DNA from: Marisediminitalea aggregata
GTDB taxonomy: Bacteria; Pseudomonadota; Gammaproteobacteria; Enterobacterales; Alteromonadaceae
Direction of reading: 5' to 3'
Length of the DNA stretch: 64,000 nucleotides
Assembly: GCF_900129565.1 (NCBI RefSeq)
Contig: NZ_FQWD01000005.1
Coordinates: forward strand, 385,941 to 449,940
The notes under the pieces: model-generated
What the model saw: the letters and a program-made list of their open reading frames with translations, nothing else
The model's database searches: none
What the model was told of the DNA's origin: nothing
Made by a program: the position numbers and the translations under genes
Part shown: positions 17,726-28,800 of the stretch, one piece after another
Layout: each line of letters opens with the position of its first letter
Position numbering within the stretch: position 1 is the stretch's first letter

Positions 17726-18692
17726 TTATTCGTATTTTACCGAACCTACCCTGCAGCAGGATTACGCGCAATCTATAACGCCGTTTTGGCAACAGTGCGT
17801 GTCGCAAGGCCGTTTTACCGGGCAGGGGGACATACAGGTGCACTATGCCTATTGTGTACCTGAAAGTGCGCATGCGTCGGTGGTTATCAGTTCGGGCCGT
17901 ATAGAGTCGTTGCTGAAGTATCAGGAGGTCATATATGACCTCTACCATCAGGGCTTTGCGGTTTTTATACTCGATCACCGCGGTCAGGGGTTATCTGGCA
18001 GAATGCGCGACAATCCTCACCTGGGCTTCGTAAATCATTTCGACGAATACGTTGCCGACATGCAGCACTTTTTAAATGAGGTAGTGATCCCCAATCAGCA
18101 AGGCAGCCTGAATCTGTTGTGTCATTCCATGGGCTCGGCCATTGGCGCGCTTACGGTATTGTCTATGCCTAAAGTGTTTTCGAGGGTGGTATTTTGTGCG
18201 CCCATGTTTGGTATTCGGCCTGCAATGCCACAGTGGTTGGCGTCTACACTCATTACAGTAAATCGCCTGTATAACGCCTGTGTGCCAGGGGCCAGTGGTT
18301 ATTTTTTTGGTCAGCGTAACTATCACGAAGAGCCTTTTGCAACAAACCGGTTAACTGGCAGTGAGGCGCGTTATAAGTTGTTTCGGGAACTGTATACTCT
18401 GCAGCCGGAAATTCAGCTCGGCGGTGTTACGCCTGAGTGGTTGGCGGCAGCCAGTGCAGCAATGTGGCAGATTGAACAACACGCCAGTGAACTCACACTA
18501 CCTGTGACTGTTTTTAGCGCTGAGCGGGATGGGGTGGTCGATAACCAAAGACAGCAGCGCGTGGTCAGCAATATGCCCAATGCTAATTGGGTATCGGTGG
18601 CTGGTGCGAAGCACGAAATACTTATTGAGCAGGATGCTATCCGCACGCCGGTTATGCGTCAGATAGTGAGCTTTTTTAACTCCGACCTCTAG
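17712..18692 (+). CDS. pldB: Alpha/beta hydrolase, lysophospholipase L2-like
   Basis: 326 residues, a serine-hydrolase fold with oxyanion region FILDHRGQGLSGR, nucleophile elbow LLCHSMGSAIGA, acid AERDGVVDN and catalytic His in GAKHEIL. This matches the monoglyceride lipase/PldB group (membrane lysophospholipid turnover). No signal peptide is evident. Overlap with the Cpx-like kinase gene suggests its expression is tied to envelope-stress signalling; substrate is inferred from family only. Confidence 0.78.
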   Translation: MSENNYSYFTEPTLQQDYAQSITPFWQQCVSQGRFTGQGDIQVHYAYCVPESAHASVVISSGRIESLLKYQEVIYDLYHQGFAVFILDHRGQGLSGRMRDNPHLGFVNHFDEYVADMQHFLNEVVIPNQQGSLNLLCHSMGSAIGALTVLSMPKVFSRVVFCAPMFGIRPAMPQWLASTLITVNRLYNACVPGASGYFFGQRNYHEEPFATNRLTGSEARYKLFRELYTLQPEIQLGGVTPEWLAAASAAMWQIEQHASELTLPVTVFSAERDGVVDNQRQQRVVSNMPNANWVSVAGAKHEILIEQDAIRTPVMRQIVSFFNSDL

Positions 18693-18772
18693 CCCTGTTA
18701 CCGTACTTTGACGCCACGCCTGAAAACTCGGATAATGCGGGCCCTCTGCCGCAACCTGTCAGGAATTAAGTC

Positions 18773-19237
18773 ATGCTCGATATTGTGCTTTATCAACCGG
18801 AAATTCCGCCCAACACGGGTAACATTATTCGCTTATGTGCGAACACGGGCTATGCGCTGCACTTAATTGAACCTCTTGGCTTTGACTGGGACGACAAGCG
18901 CGTGCGCAGGGCTGGATTGGATTATCACGAATTTGCAGAAGTGAAACGCTACGCAAACTTCGACGCCTATTTAGCGGAGCGAAATCCCAAGCGGGTGTTT
19001 GCGTGTACCACCAAAGGTAAGGCTTTTCATTCTGACGTGCAATATCAGGCAGGCGATGCGTTATTGTTTGGGCCCGAGACCCGCGGATTACCCGACGACA
19101 TCATTGAATCACTGCCACCGGCACAACGGGTTCGCATTCCCATGTTACCAGACAGTCGCAGTATGAATTTGTCGAACGCCGTCTCGGTTTTCGTCTATGA
19201 ATCCTGGCGTCAGTTTGGATACGAGCAGGCCAGATAG
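18773..19237 (+). CDS. trmL: tRNA (cytidine/uridine-34 2'-O) methyltransferase
   Basis: SPOUT methyltransferase that methylates the wobble ribose of tRNA-Leu isoacceptors. 154 residues, close to E. coli TrmL (157). The three knotted-fold motifs are visible: [24 protein letters not shown] and [29 protein letters not shown] precedes the ATG. Convergent with gpsA. Confidence 0.93.
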   Translation: MLDIVLYQPEIPPNTGNIIRLCANTGYALHLIEPLGFDWDDKRVRRAGLDYHEFAEVKRYANFDAYLAERNPKRVFACTTKGKAFHSDVQYQAGDALLFGPETRGLPDDIIESLPPAQRVRIPMLPDSRSMNLSNAVSVFVYESWRQFGYEQAR

Positions 19238-19250
19238 CCTGCATCGGAAT

Positions 19251-20252
19251 TTATTCGCTTTTTAGTGAGCGTCCCAATAAGGCCAGTGCTGCGTCTTTGG
19301 GTGACTTACCCTGATACAGTACCGCGTAGATTTGCTCACAAATAGGCATTTCTACATCAAGGTGTTCTGCCAATGCTTTGACTTCTTCTGTGTTGCGGTA
19401 GCCTTCTACTACCTGACCAATATCGGTCATCGCTTGCTCAACCGACACGCCTTTACCCAGCGCTAATCCGAAACGGCGGTTCCGCGATTGATTGTCGGTA
19501 CAGGTCAGCACTAAGTCACCTAACCCGGCCATGCCCATAAATGTTTCTGGCTGTGCGCCGGCTTTAACACCCAAGCGCGTTAATTCAGCTAAGCCTCGGG
19601 TAATCAATGCCGTTCTTGCGTTTGCACCAAAGCCCAGACCGTCGGCCAGTCCTGCGCCAATGGCAATCACATTCTTAACTGCGCCGCCTAATTGAACACC
19701 TGTGAAATCCGGGTTTTTATACACCCGAAATGACTTGGTACAGTGGAGCTTAGCGGCCATATCGTCAATAAACGCATCGTCAGTAGACGACAGGGATATT
19801 GCTGTTGGCAAGCCCGCTGCCATTTCTTTGGCAAATGTGGGGCCAGACAGCACGGCTAACGGGTAACCCTCGCCCAGCACATCTTGCGCTACATCTTTAA
19901 GCAGCCTGCCTGTGCCCGGCTCAAGCCCTTTAGTCGCCCATATAATGCGTTGCGATGGCGTTAACATGGGCGCTATGGTTTCCAGCATGCCTTTAAACGC
20001 ATGGCTGGGCACCACTACCAGAATATCTCTGCTAGCTGCAATCGCCTTAGTCAGATCGGGTTCAATAAGTAAACTGTCTGGCAGGGGGATGTCGGGCAAA
20101 TAGCGCTGGTTTTGGCGGCCAGCAGCCATATCGCTGAGCTGATGTGTGTCGCGCCCCCACAGCAGCGTGGGAGTGCCATTGCGGGCAAGGCAAATCGCCA
20201 GAGCGGTGCCATAAGACCCCGCTCCGAGTACCGTAACCGATGCTTGATTCAT
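19251..20252 (-). CDS. gpsA: NAD(P)-dependent glycerol-3-phosphate dehydrogenase
   Basis: Makes sn-glycerol-3-phosphate for phospholipid synthesis. 333 residues with Rossmann loop [12 protein letters not shown], the [17 protein letters not shown] block, the catalytic Lys in [14 protein letters not shown], and GLGDLVLTC. It is downstream of secB (nine-base gap), the order known from E. coli (secB-gpsA). Confidence 0.95.
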   Translation of the reverse strand: MNQASVTVLGAGSYGTALAICLARNGTPTLLWGRDTHQLSDMAAGRQNQRYLPDIPLPDSLLIEPDLTKAIAASRDILVVVPSHAFKGMLETIAPMLTPSQRIIWATKGLEPGTGRLLKDVAQDVLGEGYPLAVLSGPTFAKEMAAGLPTAISLSSTDDAFIDDMAAKLHCTKSFRVYKNPDFTGVQLGGAVKNVIAIGAGLADGLGFGANARTALITRGLAELTRLGVKAGAQPETFMGMAGLGDLVLTCTDNQSRNRRFGLALGKGVSVEQAMTDIGQVVEGYRNTEEVKALAEHLDVEMPICEQIYAVLYQGKSPKDAALALLGRSLKSE

Positions 20253-20261
20253 GCGATGAGA

Positions 20262-20771
20262 TTAAGCGTCTAGCTGTGGTGACGCTTGTTGTGCTTCCTG
20301 AGCACGCTTTTGCATGTAAGCGGCAAAGATTGCGTCGAAGTTAACCGGTGCAAGGTTCAGTGGAGGGAAGGTGCCACGGTTAACCAGGTTTGAAATAGTT
20401 TCACGCGCGTATGGGAACAGCGTAGTTGGGCAGAATGAACCCAGCATGTGTGCTTTGTTCGCTTCTGGCATCTCGCCAATCATGAAAATACCGGCTTGCT
20501 GAACTTCACACAGGAACGCAGTTTCTTCGCCCATGCTGGCAGTTACGGTAACAGACAGGATAACTTCAAACAGGTTGCCGTCCAGCTTGTTGGTTGCCGT
20601 ATCGATATCCAGTTTAATTTCTGGCTTCCATTCTTTGGTAAAGATGCCTGGTGCATTTGGCGACTCAAAAGAGATGTCTTTGGTGTAAATGCGCTGAATG
20701 TTGAATTGTGGAGCCTGGCCTTGTGCGCCTGCTGCTGCGTTCTCTTGATTTGTTTGATTTTCGTCAGACAT
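20262..20771 (-). CDS. secB: Protein-export chaperone SecB
   Basis: Cytoplasmic tetrameric chaperone that delivers unfolded preproteins to SecA. 169 residues, slightly longer than E. coli SecB (155) because of a Gln/Ala-rich N-terminus and a QQASPQLDA tail. Family blocks: [28 protein letters not shown] and [21 protein letters not shown]. Lies between grxC and gpsA in a conserved export/redox operon. Confidence 0.95.
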   Translation of the reverse strand: MSDENQTNQENAAAGAQGQAPQFNIQRIYTKDISFESPNAPGIFTKEWKPEIKLDIDTATNKLDGNLFEVILSVTVTASMGEETAFLCEVQQAGIFMIGEMPEANKAHMLGSFCPTTLFPYARETISNLVNRGTFPPLNLAPVNFDAIFAAYMQKRAQEAQQASPQLDA

Positions 20772-20807
20772 GATATTACCTATGGAATTTATATAATCGT
20801 TATTAAA

Positions 20808-21065
20808 TTATTGGGCCAACAGCGGGTCCAGCTTTTGTTGTCGCTCTAACGCGTACATATCGTCGCAGCCGCCAATGTGTTGCCCGTTTATAAAAATCTG
20901 AGGCACTGTGTAACCACCGTTAGCGCGCTGAATCATCTCGTCGCGAAGTGCAGGCTCTGCATCCACGGCAAATTCAGTGTATTCGACGCCTTTTTGCTGA
21001 AGCAGTGCTTTAGCGCGGTGACAATACGGGCAATAGCCCTTGGTGTAGATTTCTACTTTACTCAC
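20808..21065 (-). CDS. grxC: Glutaredoxin 3
   Basis: Thiol-disulfide oxidoreductase using glutathione. 85 residues, the size of E. coli Grx3 (83). Active site CPYC in KGYCPYCHRAKALL; cis-Pro in GYTVPQIFING; GGCDDMYAL is the glutathione-binding end. Same operon as secB and the rhodanese-like gene. Confidence 0.94.
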   Translation of the reverse strand: MSKVEIYTKGYCPYCHRAKALLQQKGVEYTEFAVDAEPALRDEMIQRANGGYTVPQIFINGQHIGGCDDMYALERQQKLDPLLAQ

Positions 21066-21085
21066 AGTGTTACCCCAATTGCTGG

Positions 21086-21511
21086 TTATTTAGCGACGGG
21101 CAGTCCGGCCTGAGTCCAGGCGTTCATACCACCGCGCAGCACATTCACTTTCGCGAAGCCTGCTTTGGTCATAGCCGCTGCGACACTACGGGCACTATTG
21201 CCCATGGCGCAAACCACTATAATGGGTGTGTCTTTGTGTTTTTCAAGTTTGCTGAAGTTACGCTCGCGTAATTCTTCAGGTTTTATCTGGCGAGCACCTG
21301 TTACATGACCTGCTTTATAGTCGTTGGCTGAACGGGTATCCAGCACAACCGCATCTTCGCGGTTTATCAGCAGCGTCATCTCATGCACACTGACTTCCTT
21401 AACCGGGGAGATCAAGCCGCTAACGTAGCTGTATACCAGCATGCCAACCAACGCCAGCCATATGCCTGCCAGCATAAAGTTATTGCCAGCAAATTCGATG
21501 ATTTGATCCAT
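21086..21511 (-). CDS. Membrane-anchored rhodanese-like protein (YibN family)
   Basis: 141 residues from ATG 21511, preceded by GGAAG; the frame is open to 21676 but the upstream residues are not family-like. One N-terminal transmembrane helix (FMLAGIWLALVGMLVYSYV) anchors a rhodanese domain whose active-site loop CAMGNSAR (VVCAMGNSARS) carries the persulfide Cys. Position before grxC-secB-gpsA matches yibN in E. coli. Likely sulfur-transfer or redox role at the inner membrane; recently YibN was linked to membrane-protein insertion in E. coli, which I cannot test here. Confidence 0.85.
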   Translation of the reverse strand: MDQIIEFAGNNFMLAGIWLALVGMLVYSYVSGLISPVKEVSVHEMTLLINREDAVVLDTRSANDYKAGHVTGARQIKPEELRERNFSKLEKHKDTPIIVVCAMGNSARSVAAAMTKAGFAKVNVLRGGMNAWTQAGLPVAK

Positions 21512-21950
21512 TACGTCTTCCCAATGCATCGTTTTAAAAAAAGAGAGCAAAGTATATAGAAAAAACCGACAGAAGCTAGGGTAGCGCCTGGATTGCGGCT
21601 GAAAATTGTACGGGAGCCGGATTGTGCCGTTGCTTTTCCGGCACCTTGCCTGACGCATGCTAATGGAAACAGACAAGGGGATAACAGGCAGTGTAGATTG
21701 TACTCAGCAGGTTTAATCGAAAAAAACTATGGAACAGATTTGCTGAAATTTTGACTTATACACTTCAATCCCTTGTAAGGTTTGGTAATATAACAATCAA
21801 GCCTCACCCTACGGAACGTTATAAAGCGTCTTAACGAACCAAAGCGATCAAACAAGAGTACCGTTGAGTACCCACTATACCCCTTTGGTAACAAGTATCG
21901 TCTGAGCAGGACAGCCTGCCCGGAGGCATAGAATTTTGATAGGAGAACTC

Positions 21951-23486
21951 ATGACTGAATCCAAGAAAACACTGGCGTTAATCATACTCGACGGCTGGGG
22001 TTATCGTGAAGATCCAGAAAACAATGCAATTCTGGCGGCAAACACGCCAAATCTGGATGCATTGTTTGCAAACTACCCCAGCACCTTGGTCAGTGGTTCA
22101 GGTCTGGATGTTGGATTACCTGACGGACAAATGGGTAACTCTGAAGTGGGTCACGTGAACCTGGGCGCAGGTCGCGTGGTGTATCAGGATTTCACCAAAA
22201 TCACTAAAGCTATCGACGACGGTGAGTTTGAACACAATCCGGCACTGACGAAAGCCGTTGACGAGGCCGTCAACAAAGGCAAAGCCGTTCACATTATGGG
22301 TTTGATGTCGCCAGGTGGTGTACACAGCCATGAAGACCATATTTTTGCTGCTGTGAAAATGGCAGTGAGCCGCGGCGCAAAGAAAGTCTACTTACACGCG
22401 TTCCTGGACGGACGTGATACACCTCCTCAGAGCGCACAGGCATCCCTGGAAAAAGCCGATGCGCTGTTTGAAGAACTGGGTGTAGGTAAAACCGCCAGCA
22501 TTATTGGTCGCTATTTTGCAATGGATCGCGACAAGCGTTGGGACCGTGTGCAAAAGGCCTATGACCTAATTACCCAGGGTAAGGGCGAAGCGCAAGCTGC
22601 TTCTGCGGTTGAGGGCCTGAAAGCCTCTTATGAGGCGGGTAAAAACGATGAGTTTGTTCCACCAACAGTAATTGGCGATAGCGTCGCAATGGAAGATGGC
22701 GACACCTTGTTGTTCATGAACTTCCGTGCTGACCGCGCGCGTCAAATTAGCCAGGTTTTCCTTGACCCAGGCTTTGATGGCTTCACCAAAACAGTGGCGC
22801 CTGAGTTATCGGCGTTTGTTATGTTGACTGAATATTCAGCCGATCTGAAAGCACCTGTTGCGTATCCACCAGAAAAATTGGTTAACGTATTAGGTGAATG
22901 GCTGGCAAAACACAACAAGACCCAACTGCGTATTTCAGAAACTGAAAAATACGCCCACGTTACTTTCTTCTTCAGCGGCGGCGTTGAAAAAGAGTACGAA
23001 GGTGAAGAGCGCATTCTGATCCCTTCTCCGGATGTAGCGACTTACGATCTGCAACCAGAAATGAACTCAGAAAAGCTCACTGATGAACTGACTGGCGCCA
23101 TTGAATCAGGCAAGTTCGACGTGATTATTTGTAACTACCCGAATGGCGACATGGTGGGCCATACCGGTGATTTCAATGCGGCAGTAAAAGCCTGTGAAGC
23201 GGTTGACCACTCAATCGGCCGGGTCATTGAATCGCTGAAGAAAGTGGGTGGCGAATGTTTGATTACAGCGGACCACGGTAATGCTGAGCAAATGGTCGAT
23301 AAAAACAGCGGTCAGGCGCACACAGCTCACACCAGTGAGCCAGTACCATTTATTTACTTCGGTCGGGATGCTGTGGCTCGCAAAGGCGGTACGCTGAGCG
23401 ACGTCGCACCAACCATTCTGCACTTAATTGGCATGGAACAGCCAAAAGAAATGACAGGTAAAACCATTATGACGCTTAAGTCGTAA
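21951..23486 (+). CDS. gpmI: Cofactor-independent phosphoglycerate mutase
   Basis: Interconverts 3- and 2-phosphoglycerate using two Mn ions. 511 residues from ATG 21951 (AGGAGA upstream). Alkaline-phosphatase-fold motifs: LIILDGWGY, the phospho-Ser in [33 protein letters not shown], and metal ligands in [13 protein letters not shown] and [10 protein letters not shown]. Followed by envC and yibQ as in E. coli. Confidence 0.96.
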   Translation: MTESKKTLALIILDGWGYREDPENNAILAANTPNLDALFANYPSTLVSGSGLDVGLPDGQMGNSEVGHVNLGAGRVVYQDFTKITKAIDDGEFEHNPALTKAVDEAVNKGKAVHIMGLMSPGGVHSHEDHIFAAVKMAVSRGAKKVYLHAFLDGRDTPPQSAQASLEKADALFEELGVGKTASIIGRYFAMDRDKRWDRVQKAYDLITQGKGEAQAASAVEGLKASYEAGKNDEFVPPTVIGDSVAMEDGDTLLFMNFRADRARQISQVFLDPGFDGFTKTVAPELSAFVMLTEYSADLKAPVAYPPEKLVNVLGEWLAKHNKTQLRISETEKYAHVTFFFSGGVEKEYEGEERILIPSPDVATYDLQPEMNSEKLTDELTGAIESGKFDVIICNYPNGDMVGHTGDFNAAVKACEAVDHSIGRVIESLKKVGGECLITADHGNAEQMVDKNSGQAHTAHTSEPVPFIYFGRDAVARKGGTLSDVAPTILHLIGMEQPKEMTGKTIMTLKS

Positions 23487-23495
23487 TTTTTAAGC

Positions 23496-24656
23496 ATGTC
23501 ACTGGCAGTAAGCAATGTGTGGTTGAAGGCCATTACCCGCGCGGTAGTGGCTGGCTGCATGTTGCTGCTGTTGTCTACCGTCGCGCAGGCACAGGACAGC
23601 GACGATGCCGAGAAAGAACTGGCTGCGCTTCAGGAAGAGTTAAAAGCACGGCAGCAGGCCTTGCTTAACAGCCGGGCGTCAGCCGAAGAGTTACAGGCAG
23701 TACTGGCAGAGTCCGAAAAACAAATTGGTGCGGTAGCGGGAAAGCTAAATACAACGCGCAAAGCACTGGCTGAAAATAAACAGCAACAAGCATCGCTAAC
23801 TCGCCGTCAGGCAGAACTACGCGAAGCCATTGGTCAACAGCAGTCCATGCTGGCAGGCCAGCTCAAAAGTGCCTTTATAGCTGGGCACTACGACTACGCC
23901 AAAATGATATTTTATCAGCAGGACGCAGCCCGTTTTGAGCGAATCATCACCTACTACAAGTATTTGAATCAGGCCCGACAGGCCAATATTACCCAATTTA
24001 CTGCAACAGTCACTGAATTGGAGTCGGTCACTGCTTCGTTACAACAAAAAGCCAGTGAACTGAATCAGTTGCAGGCTGACCAACAGCAGCAGCAAAATGA
24101 GCTGGTTGCCCGTCAGCAGGACCGTCAGCAAACCCTCAAGCAACTCAACGCCAAAATTGCCGGTGAAGAAACGCGTATTGCCCAACTTCGCGAAGCGGAA
24201 CAGGCGTTAGTTGAAGCCATTGAGCGGGCACAACGGATGAGTCAGATTCCGCAGGAGCTGACCGGTCTGGCGTCAGATAAAGGACGACTCTTAAAACCGG
24301 CCGACGGCTCAGTCAGAAAGCTGTTCGGTAAGCGCCGACAGGGTCAGGTGCGTTGGAAAGGCATCATGATCGACGGCCGTGAAGGCAGTGCGGTTAAGGC
24401 TATTGCCCATGGCCGTGTGGTGTATTCGGATTGGTTACGTGGCTTTGGACTGGTGACAATCATCGAACACGGCGATGGGTTTATGACTGTGTATGGCCAT
24501 AATCAGGCATTACTTCGTCAAGCGGGCGAGTCGGTTGCTAAAGGAGAAACTGTTGCACTTCTTGGGCAAAGTGGCGGTCAAAACTCGCCTAATTTGTACT
24601 TCGAAATTCGCCACAAGGGCAAAGCAGTTAATCCTGCAGACTGGCTCGACCTGTAA
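23496..24656 (+). CDS. envC: Murein hydrolase activator EnvC
   Basis: Periplasmic activator of AmiA/AmiB amidases at the division septum. 386 residues: signal peptide cut after AQA (about 32), long coiled coil (about 38-250, rich in Gln/Glu/Ala heptads), C-terminal LytM domain. The LytM metal site is degenerate, as in true EnvC: the usual HxxxD position reads KGIMID and the final HxH-type motif reads YFEIRH. It is therefore predicted to be an activator, not an enzyme. Confidence 0.93.
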   Translation: MSLAVSNVWLKAITRAVVAGCMLLLLSTVAQAQDSDDAEKELAALQEELKARQQALLNSRASAEELQAVLAESEKQIGAVAGKLNTTRKALAENKQQQASLTRRQAELREAIGQQQSMLAGQLKSAFIAGHYDYAKMIFYQQDAARFERIITYYKYLNQARQANITQFTATVTELESVTASLQQKASELNQLQADQQQQQNELVARQQDRQQTLKQLNAKIAGEETRIAQLREAEQALVEAIERAQRMSQIPQELTGLASDKGRLLKPADGSVRKLFGKRRQGQVRWKGIMIDGREGSAVKAIAHGRVVYSDWLRGFGLVTIIEHGDGFMTVYGHNQALLRQAGESVAKGETVALLGQSGGQNSPNLYFEIRHKGKAVNPADWLDL

Positions 24657-24734
24657 GTCAATCGACAGGGGGTAATCCCTTCTTGGTGTTGATGGGGTTG
24701 GCTGGTATGCTTAGGCCACAACAACAAAAACGAA

Positions 24735-25556
24735 GTGCGCTTGGTAGTGTTTAAACAACATTGGCTCATCAAACTGTGTTGCCTTGCAGGGCTGCTTGCA
24801 GGTGTCAATTCGGACTGTTTGGCTGCGCCGGAAAACAAAGCCACCATTTACGTCATTATCGATGATATCGGCTATCGCTATACCGATGATCAGGCGTTGG
24901 TGTTGCCGAGCGAAGTGACGTTTTCTATTTTACCTCATACTCCACTGGGTGAAGCGCTGGCATACAGAGCGCATGGCCAGTCCCGCGAGATCATGTTGCA
25001 TCTGCCTATGGCGGCAAATTCAGATAAGTCACTCGGGCCCGGAGCAATTACACCGCACATGGTGCCTGAGGAAATTAGCCATACGTTCGATAGTGCATTA
25101 AGTTCCGTGCCGTTTGCGATCGGCGTGAACAACCACATGGGCAGTGAATTAACCGCTTCTGAAGATGCGATGGCAGTGGTGATGCAGCAAATAAAGCAGC
25201 GAAATTTGTTCTTTGTCGATAGCCGGACGACGTCTAAAACCGTTGCGCAACAAGTGGCACAACAACAGCATGTTCCCAATGCTCGTCGCCATGTCTTTTT
25301 AGACCATGAACAAACTGAGCCTTTCATGCAAACGCAATGGCAACGGCTGCTTCGTCTGGCGAAGCGCCATGGTCGTGCAATTGCTATTGCACACCCTCAT
25401 CCCGAGTCTATTGCATTCCTGCAGCAGCAACTTAACAATCTGGAATCAGAGCAGGTTGAACTGCGGCCGATTAGTCATTATTTTCAAAACAATCGCCCTG
25501 CTGTGTTTGCATCAGAAGTACCAGAATCAATAAATCCCCCTGTATCAGCAAGGTAA
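24735..25556 (+). CDS. Divergent polysaccharide deacetylase (YibQ family)
   Basis: 273 residues; signal peptide with a Cys-containing end (LAGVNSDCLAA). The deacetylase-type barrel is recognisable by YVIIDDIGYRYTDDQALVLP, LHLPMAAN and GVNNHMGSELTA. Family members of this DUF610/YibQ type follow envC across gammaproteobacteria, so a role in envelope or peptidoglycan remodelling is likely but unproven. The start is GTG 24735 with a weak ribosome-binding site; GTG 24747 is possible. Confidence 0.82.
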   Translation: MRLVVFKQHWLIKLCCLAGLLAGVNSDCLAAPENKATIYVIIDDIGYRYTDDQALVLPSEVTFSILPHTPLGEALAYRAHGQSREIMLHLPMAANSDKSLGPGAITPHMVPEEISHTFDSALSSVPFAIGVNNHMGSELTASEDAMAVVMQQIKQRNLFFVDSRTTSKTVAQQVAQQQHVPNARRHVFLDHEQTEPFMQTQWQRLLRLAKRHGRAIAIAHPHPESIAFLQQQLNNLESEQVELRPISHYFQNNRPAVFASEVPESINPPVSAR

Positions 25557-25702
25557 TCGGCAATTCTTTACGAGATGTCTATACATCATTAGCCCAACTA
25601 TATTGCAACGATACGGCGTTGCCTGTGTGGTACCTACCACAAATTTGGACCAACAGAAAACGCTGTCTGTTAGCATCGTCATTGGAAATATAACAACCAT
25701 AA

Positions 25703-25737
25703 AAAAACGGTTGATCACTTAGTAATCAACCGTTTTT
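25703..25737. terminator. Bidirectional intrinsic terminator
   Basis: AAAAACGGTTGAT pairs perfectly with ATCAACCGTTTTT across a nine-base loop. It has A-runs on one side and T-runs on the other, so it can stop transcripts of both the yibQ operon (plus) and, less likely to be needed, read-through from the TonB-receptor side (minus), which converge here. Confidence 0.8.
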
Positions 25738-25808
25738 AAATAGTTTTCAACATAGCTACGCCTAGCGGAAAGCTGACTATAGCCAGCGTCTGCCGCCAGG
25801 GGGGACTA

Positions 25809-28800
25809 TTATTCCATCGTGTAGTTAACACCCATGAAGAATGTGCGTCCGCGAGGACCTACAGGCCATGCTTCCTGAGTAGCGAATGGAATTTCATCCG
25901 TAATGTTATTCACACCACCGAAGACTGAAACGCTTTCGTTCAACTGGTAGCTCGCGTTGAAGTCATGAATAACGGTGCTGCCAAAGAAGCCACCGCCTTC
26001 GCCGAATAAAGCTTGGCTATCACCCAATCCTAGTGAGTTTTCCACCTCTTGGTATGCCTGGCGGCTCTGATAGGTAGTTTGTAGTGCCATACTGATCTCA
26101 CCGCGGCTCCAGCTCAATTCTAGATTCGCAGCTGTTTTCGGAGTCTGGATTTCTTCAAGGCCAATATCTACGTCAGAGGAATCAGCAGGGTTGAAGTATC
26201 TGTTCAGTGTTTTCTGACGTGTACCAACTACGTTGATTCCAAACTCGTTTTCATCAACATTAAACGAATAGCTTGCTGAGAAATCGATACCTTCTGCTTC
26301 GATACGTGCGAAGTTAATTTCTATGGTGGTAATGTCATTTAAACCACCATCTGCACGGCGATTAAACTGGTTGCAGAAGTCTAATGATGGGAAGTTATCT
26401 GAATCATAACAGCCCTCAAGAATGTCACTGGCACTAACAGCTGAGATCGCATCTTCAATTTCAACGCTCCAGTAGTCAACGGTTAGAATTAAACCCTCAA
26501 TAAAGCTTGGTTGATAAACGGTTCCAAATGTAATGGTTTCCGCTGTTTCAACCTCAAGTTCAGGGTTACCACCAGACGTTCCAGAGAATCGAGCCGTCAA
26601 TGGGTTTTCCCAAATGTAATTACCATCAGCATCTAAAATATCTGCCAAATCTACACCGGCTGCTTGTAAACCAGCCACACAGTTAGCTTGACGAGATGAT
26701 GTGCCTGCAGCGATATTTGCTGGGTCACATGGATCAGTGTCTAGGTTTACTGTGATTGGTAATTGCGGATCAAATAATTCGGTAATGTTTGGCGCACGTA
26801 CCGCTTCTGACACGGTTCCACGGAAGTTTAATTCTTCGATAGGACTGTAAGAGAAGCCCAGCTTCCAGGTAGTAGCATTACCTAGCGTAGAGTAATCCGC
26901 CACACGCACTGCACCGTCAACGGTAAATTCATATGCGAACTCACGATCAAGGAATATGGGTAAACGTACTTCCAAAAAGGCATCTAATACGTCATATTCA
27001 CCTTTCGTATTAAACTGCTGGACGTTATCTATGCCAGTCAGGAAGTTTAACCATGGTGACACTTCACTTACGAGCTGACCTTCGGTGTGAGGTGTTCCGG
27101 CAGGTAACTGGCCGAGAGCAACAGGATCTAGGCGGTTATCACTGGATTCCTCACGGTACTCTAAACCGGTCGCATAACCCAACGCGCCGTCAATTACGCC
27201 ATCCAATAAGTCATCAAACTGACCTACTGCTGTTAGCGTAAATACAGTTTGTTCGATGGTTAAGTTGTCTTGCATACGGTTAGAAATGAATGCTTTTGCT
27301 TCATCGCTAAGTGCATCCGTACCAAATGGATTTAGCGGCGCACATTGACCATCGCCAGGTGTGAAAGTGTAGTATTGGTCGCTATAGAATTGTCCGTTTG
27401 CGTAATTTTCGTTAAACGCAAAATAGTCAATTTCGTATGCAGCAGTTGGGTCGATGTCGGAACGACAAACCGGGCTGCCATCAGGGCCGGTTACGGCGTC
27501 CATTGCAGCAAAAATACGGTCTATGAATTGCTCTGTGTAGGTGGTTTGGTTTTTAAACTGACCGTGGTTTACCGCAAATTCCAAACTGTGGTCGTAGGAA
27601 TAATCCCAGGTAAATCCACCTACAAAGCGCGTAGTTTCGCGAACATAATTCGTGTCATCGTCGTCCCAGGCAATCGCATCCTGGGTGATTAACAAGCCGC
27701 CCGTCTGGTCTACAACCGGCAGCAACTGCTCAGGGATATACGGGTTGTCTGGCAGGATGAACAGCGTGTCGTAGTACGAGTCATATTCTGCGTAGAAGTT
27801 GGTTTCTGCTTTTACGTATTTGGCTTCGAAGAATGCATTCAGCTCTTCATTGATTTGATAGTTACCGTTCAGGTTAACAATGAACTTGTCGGTATTTGGC
27901 ATCAGGGTGTCATTGTCAAAGTTGAACCTCGCACCGTCACCGCCACTACTTAACAAACCGTTGTAAATAGGGCCGTCACTATTTACACGCACAGTACCGT
28001 CCGGATTTGTTAACCAACAACCCGCAAGGTAGCCCACGCGTCCGCCCTCAGACTCCTGACAGTCGGCAATGCCGTTGTTGTTAATATCAACATAGGTAAC
28101 ATCACGACCACCAAAGGTAGGTGCAATCGACCCTTCATTTGACGTTAACCAGTAACGAACGTCTGAGGCCAACTGGCGCTGACCATCTGTGCCTGGAATG
28201 GGAACTACAGAGGAGATGCCGTTGTTACGAGACCAGTCGCGGTCGCCGTGAAGCAGTTCTTCTTCAGTTTCATAAGATAAAGTGAAAACAACGTTACCTT
28301 TGTCATCGTCGAAGTTTTTACCGTAGATACTATCGATGGCAAATGAGCCACCACCTGATTCTTCAGGCAAAGCGCCCGTCGCGTTAATTTGGAAACCATC
28401 AAAGTCATCTTTTAGGATGAAGTTAACCACACCGGTTACCGCGTCAGCACCATATACAGCTGATGCACCACCAGTGGTTACTTCTACACGCTCAACCAAA
28501 GCTCTTGGAATGGTACCGATATCTACCGCTGAGGTTCCACGGAAACCGGCAACGTGTCGACGGCCGTTTACCAGGGTAAGTGTTCTCTCTGAACCTAACC
28601 CGCGCAGGTTCAAAGAGTTAGAACCTGTATCGGTATTTTCTGCGGTTGAAGAGGAGATAAGCGCGGGAATATCGTTAACGATATCTGCCAGGTTTAACTC
28701 ACCAGACATGGCAATATCTTTGCTGTCTACTGATTGTACGGGTACAGAGGACAGTACATTAGGGTCGGTCGGAATTCGTGAACCGGTGATGTTGATCACT

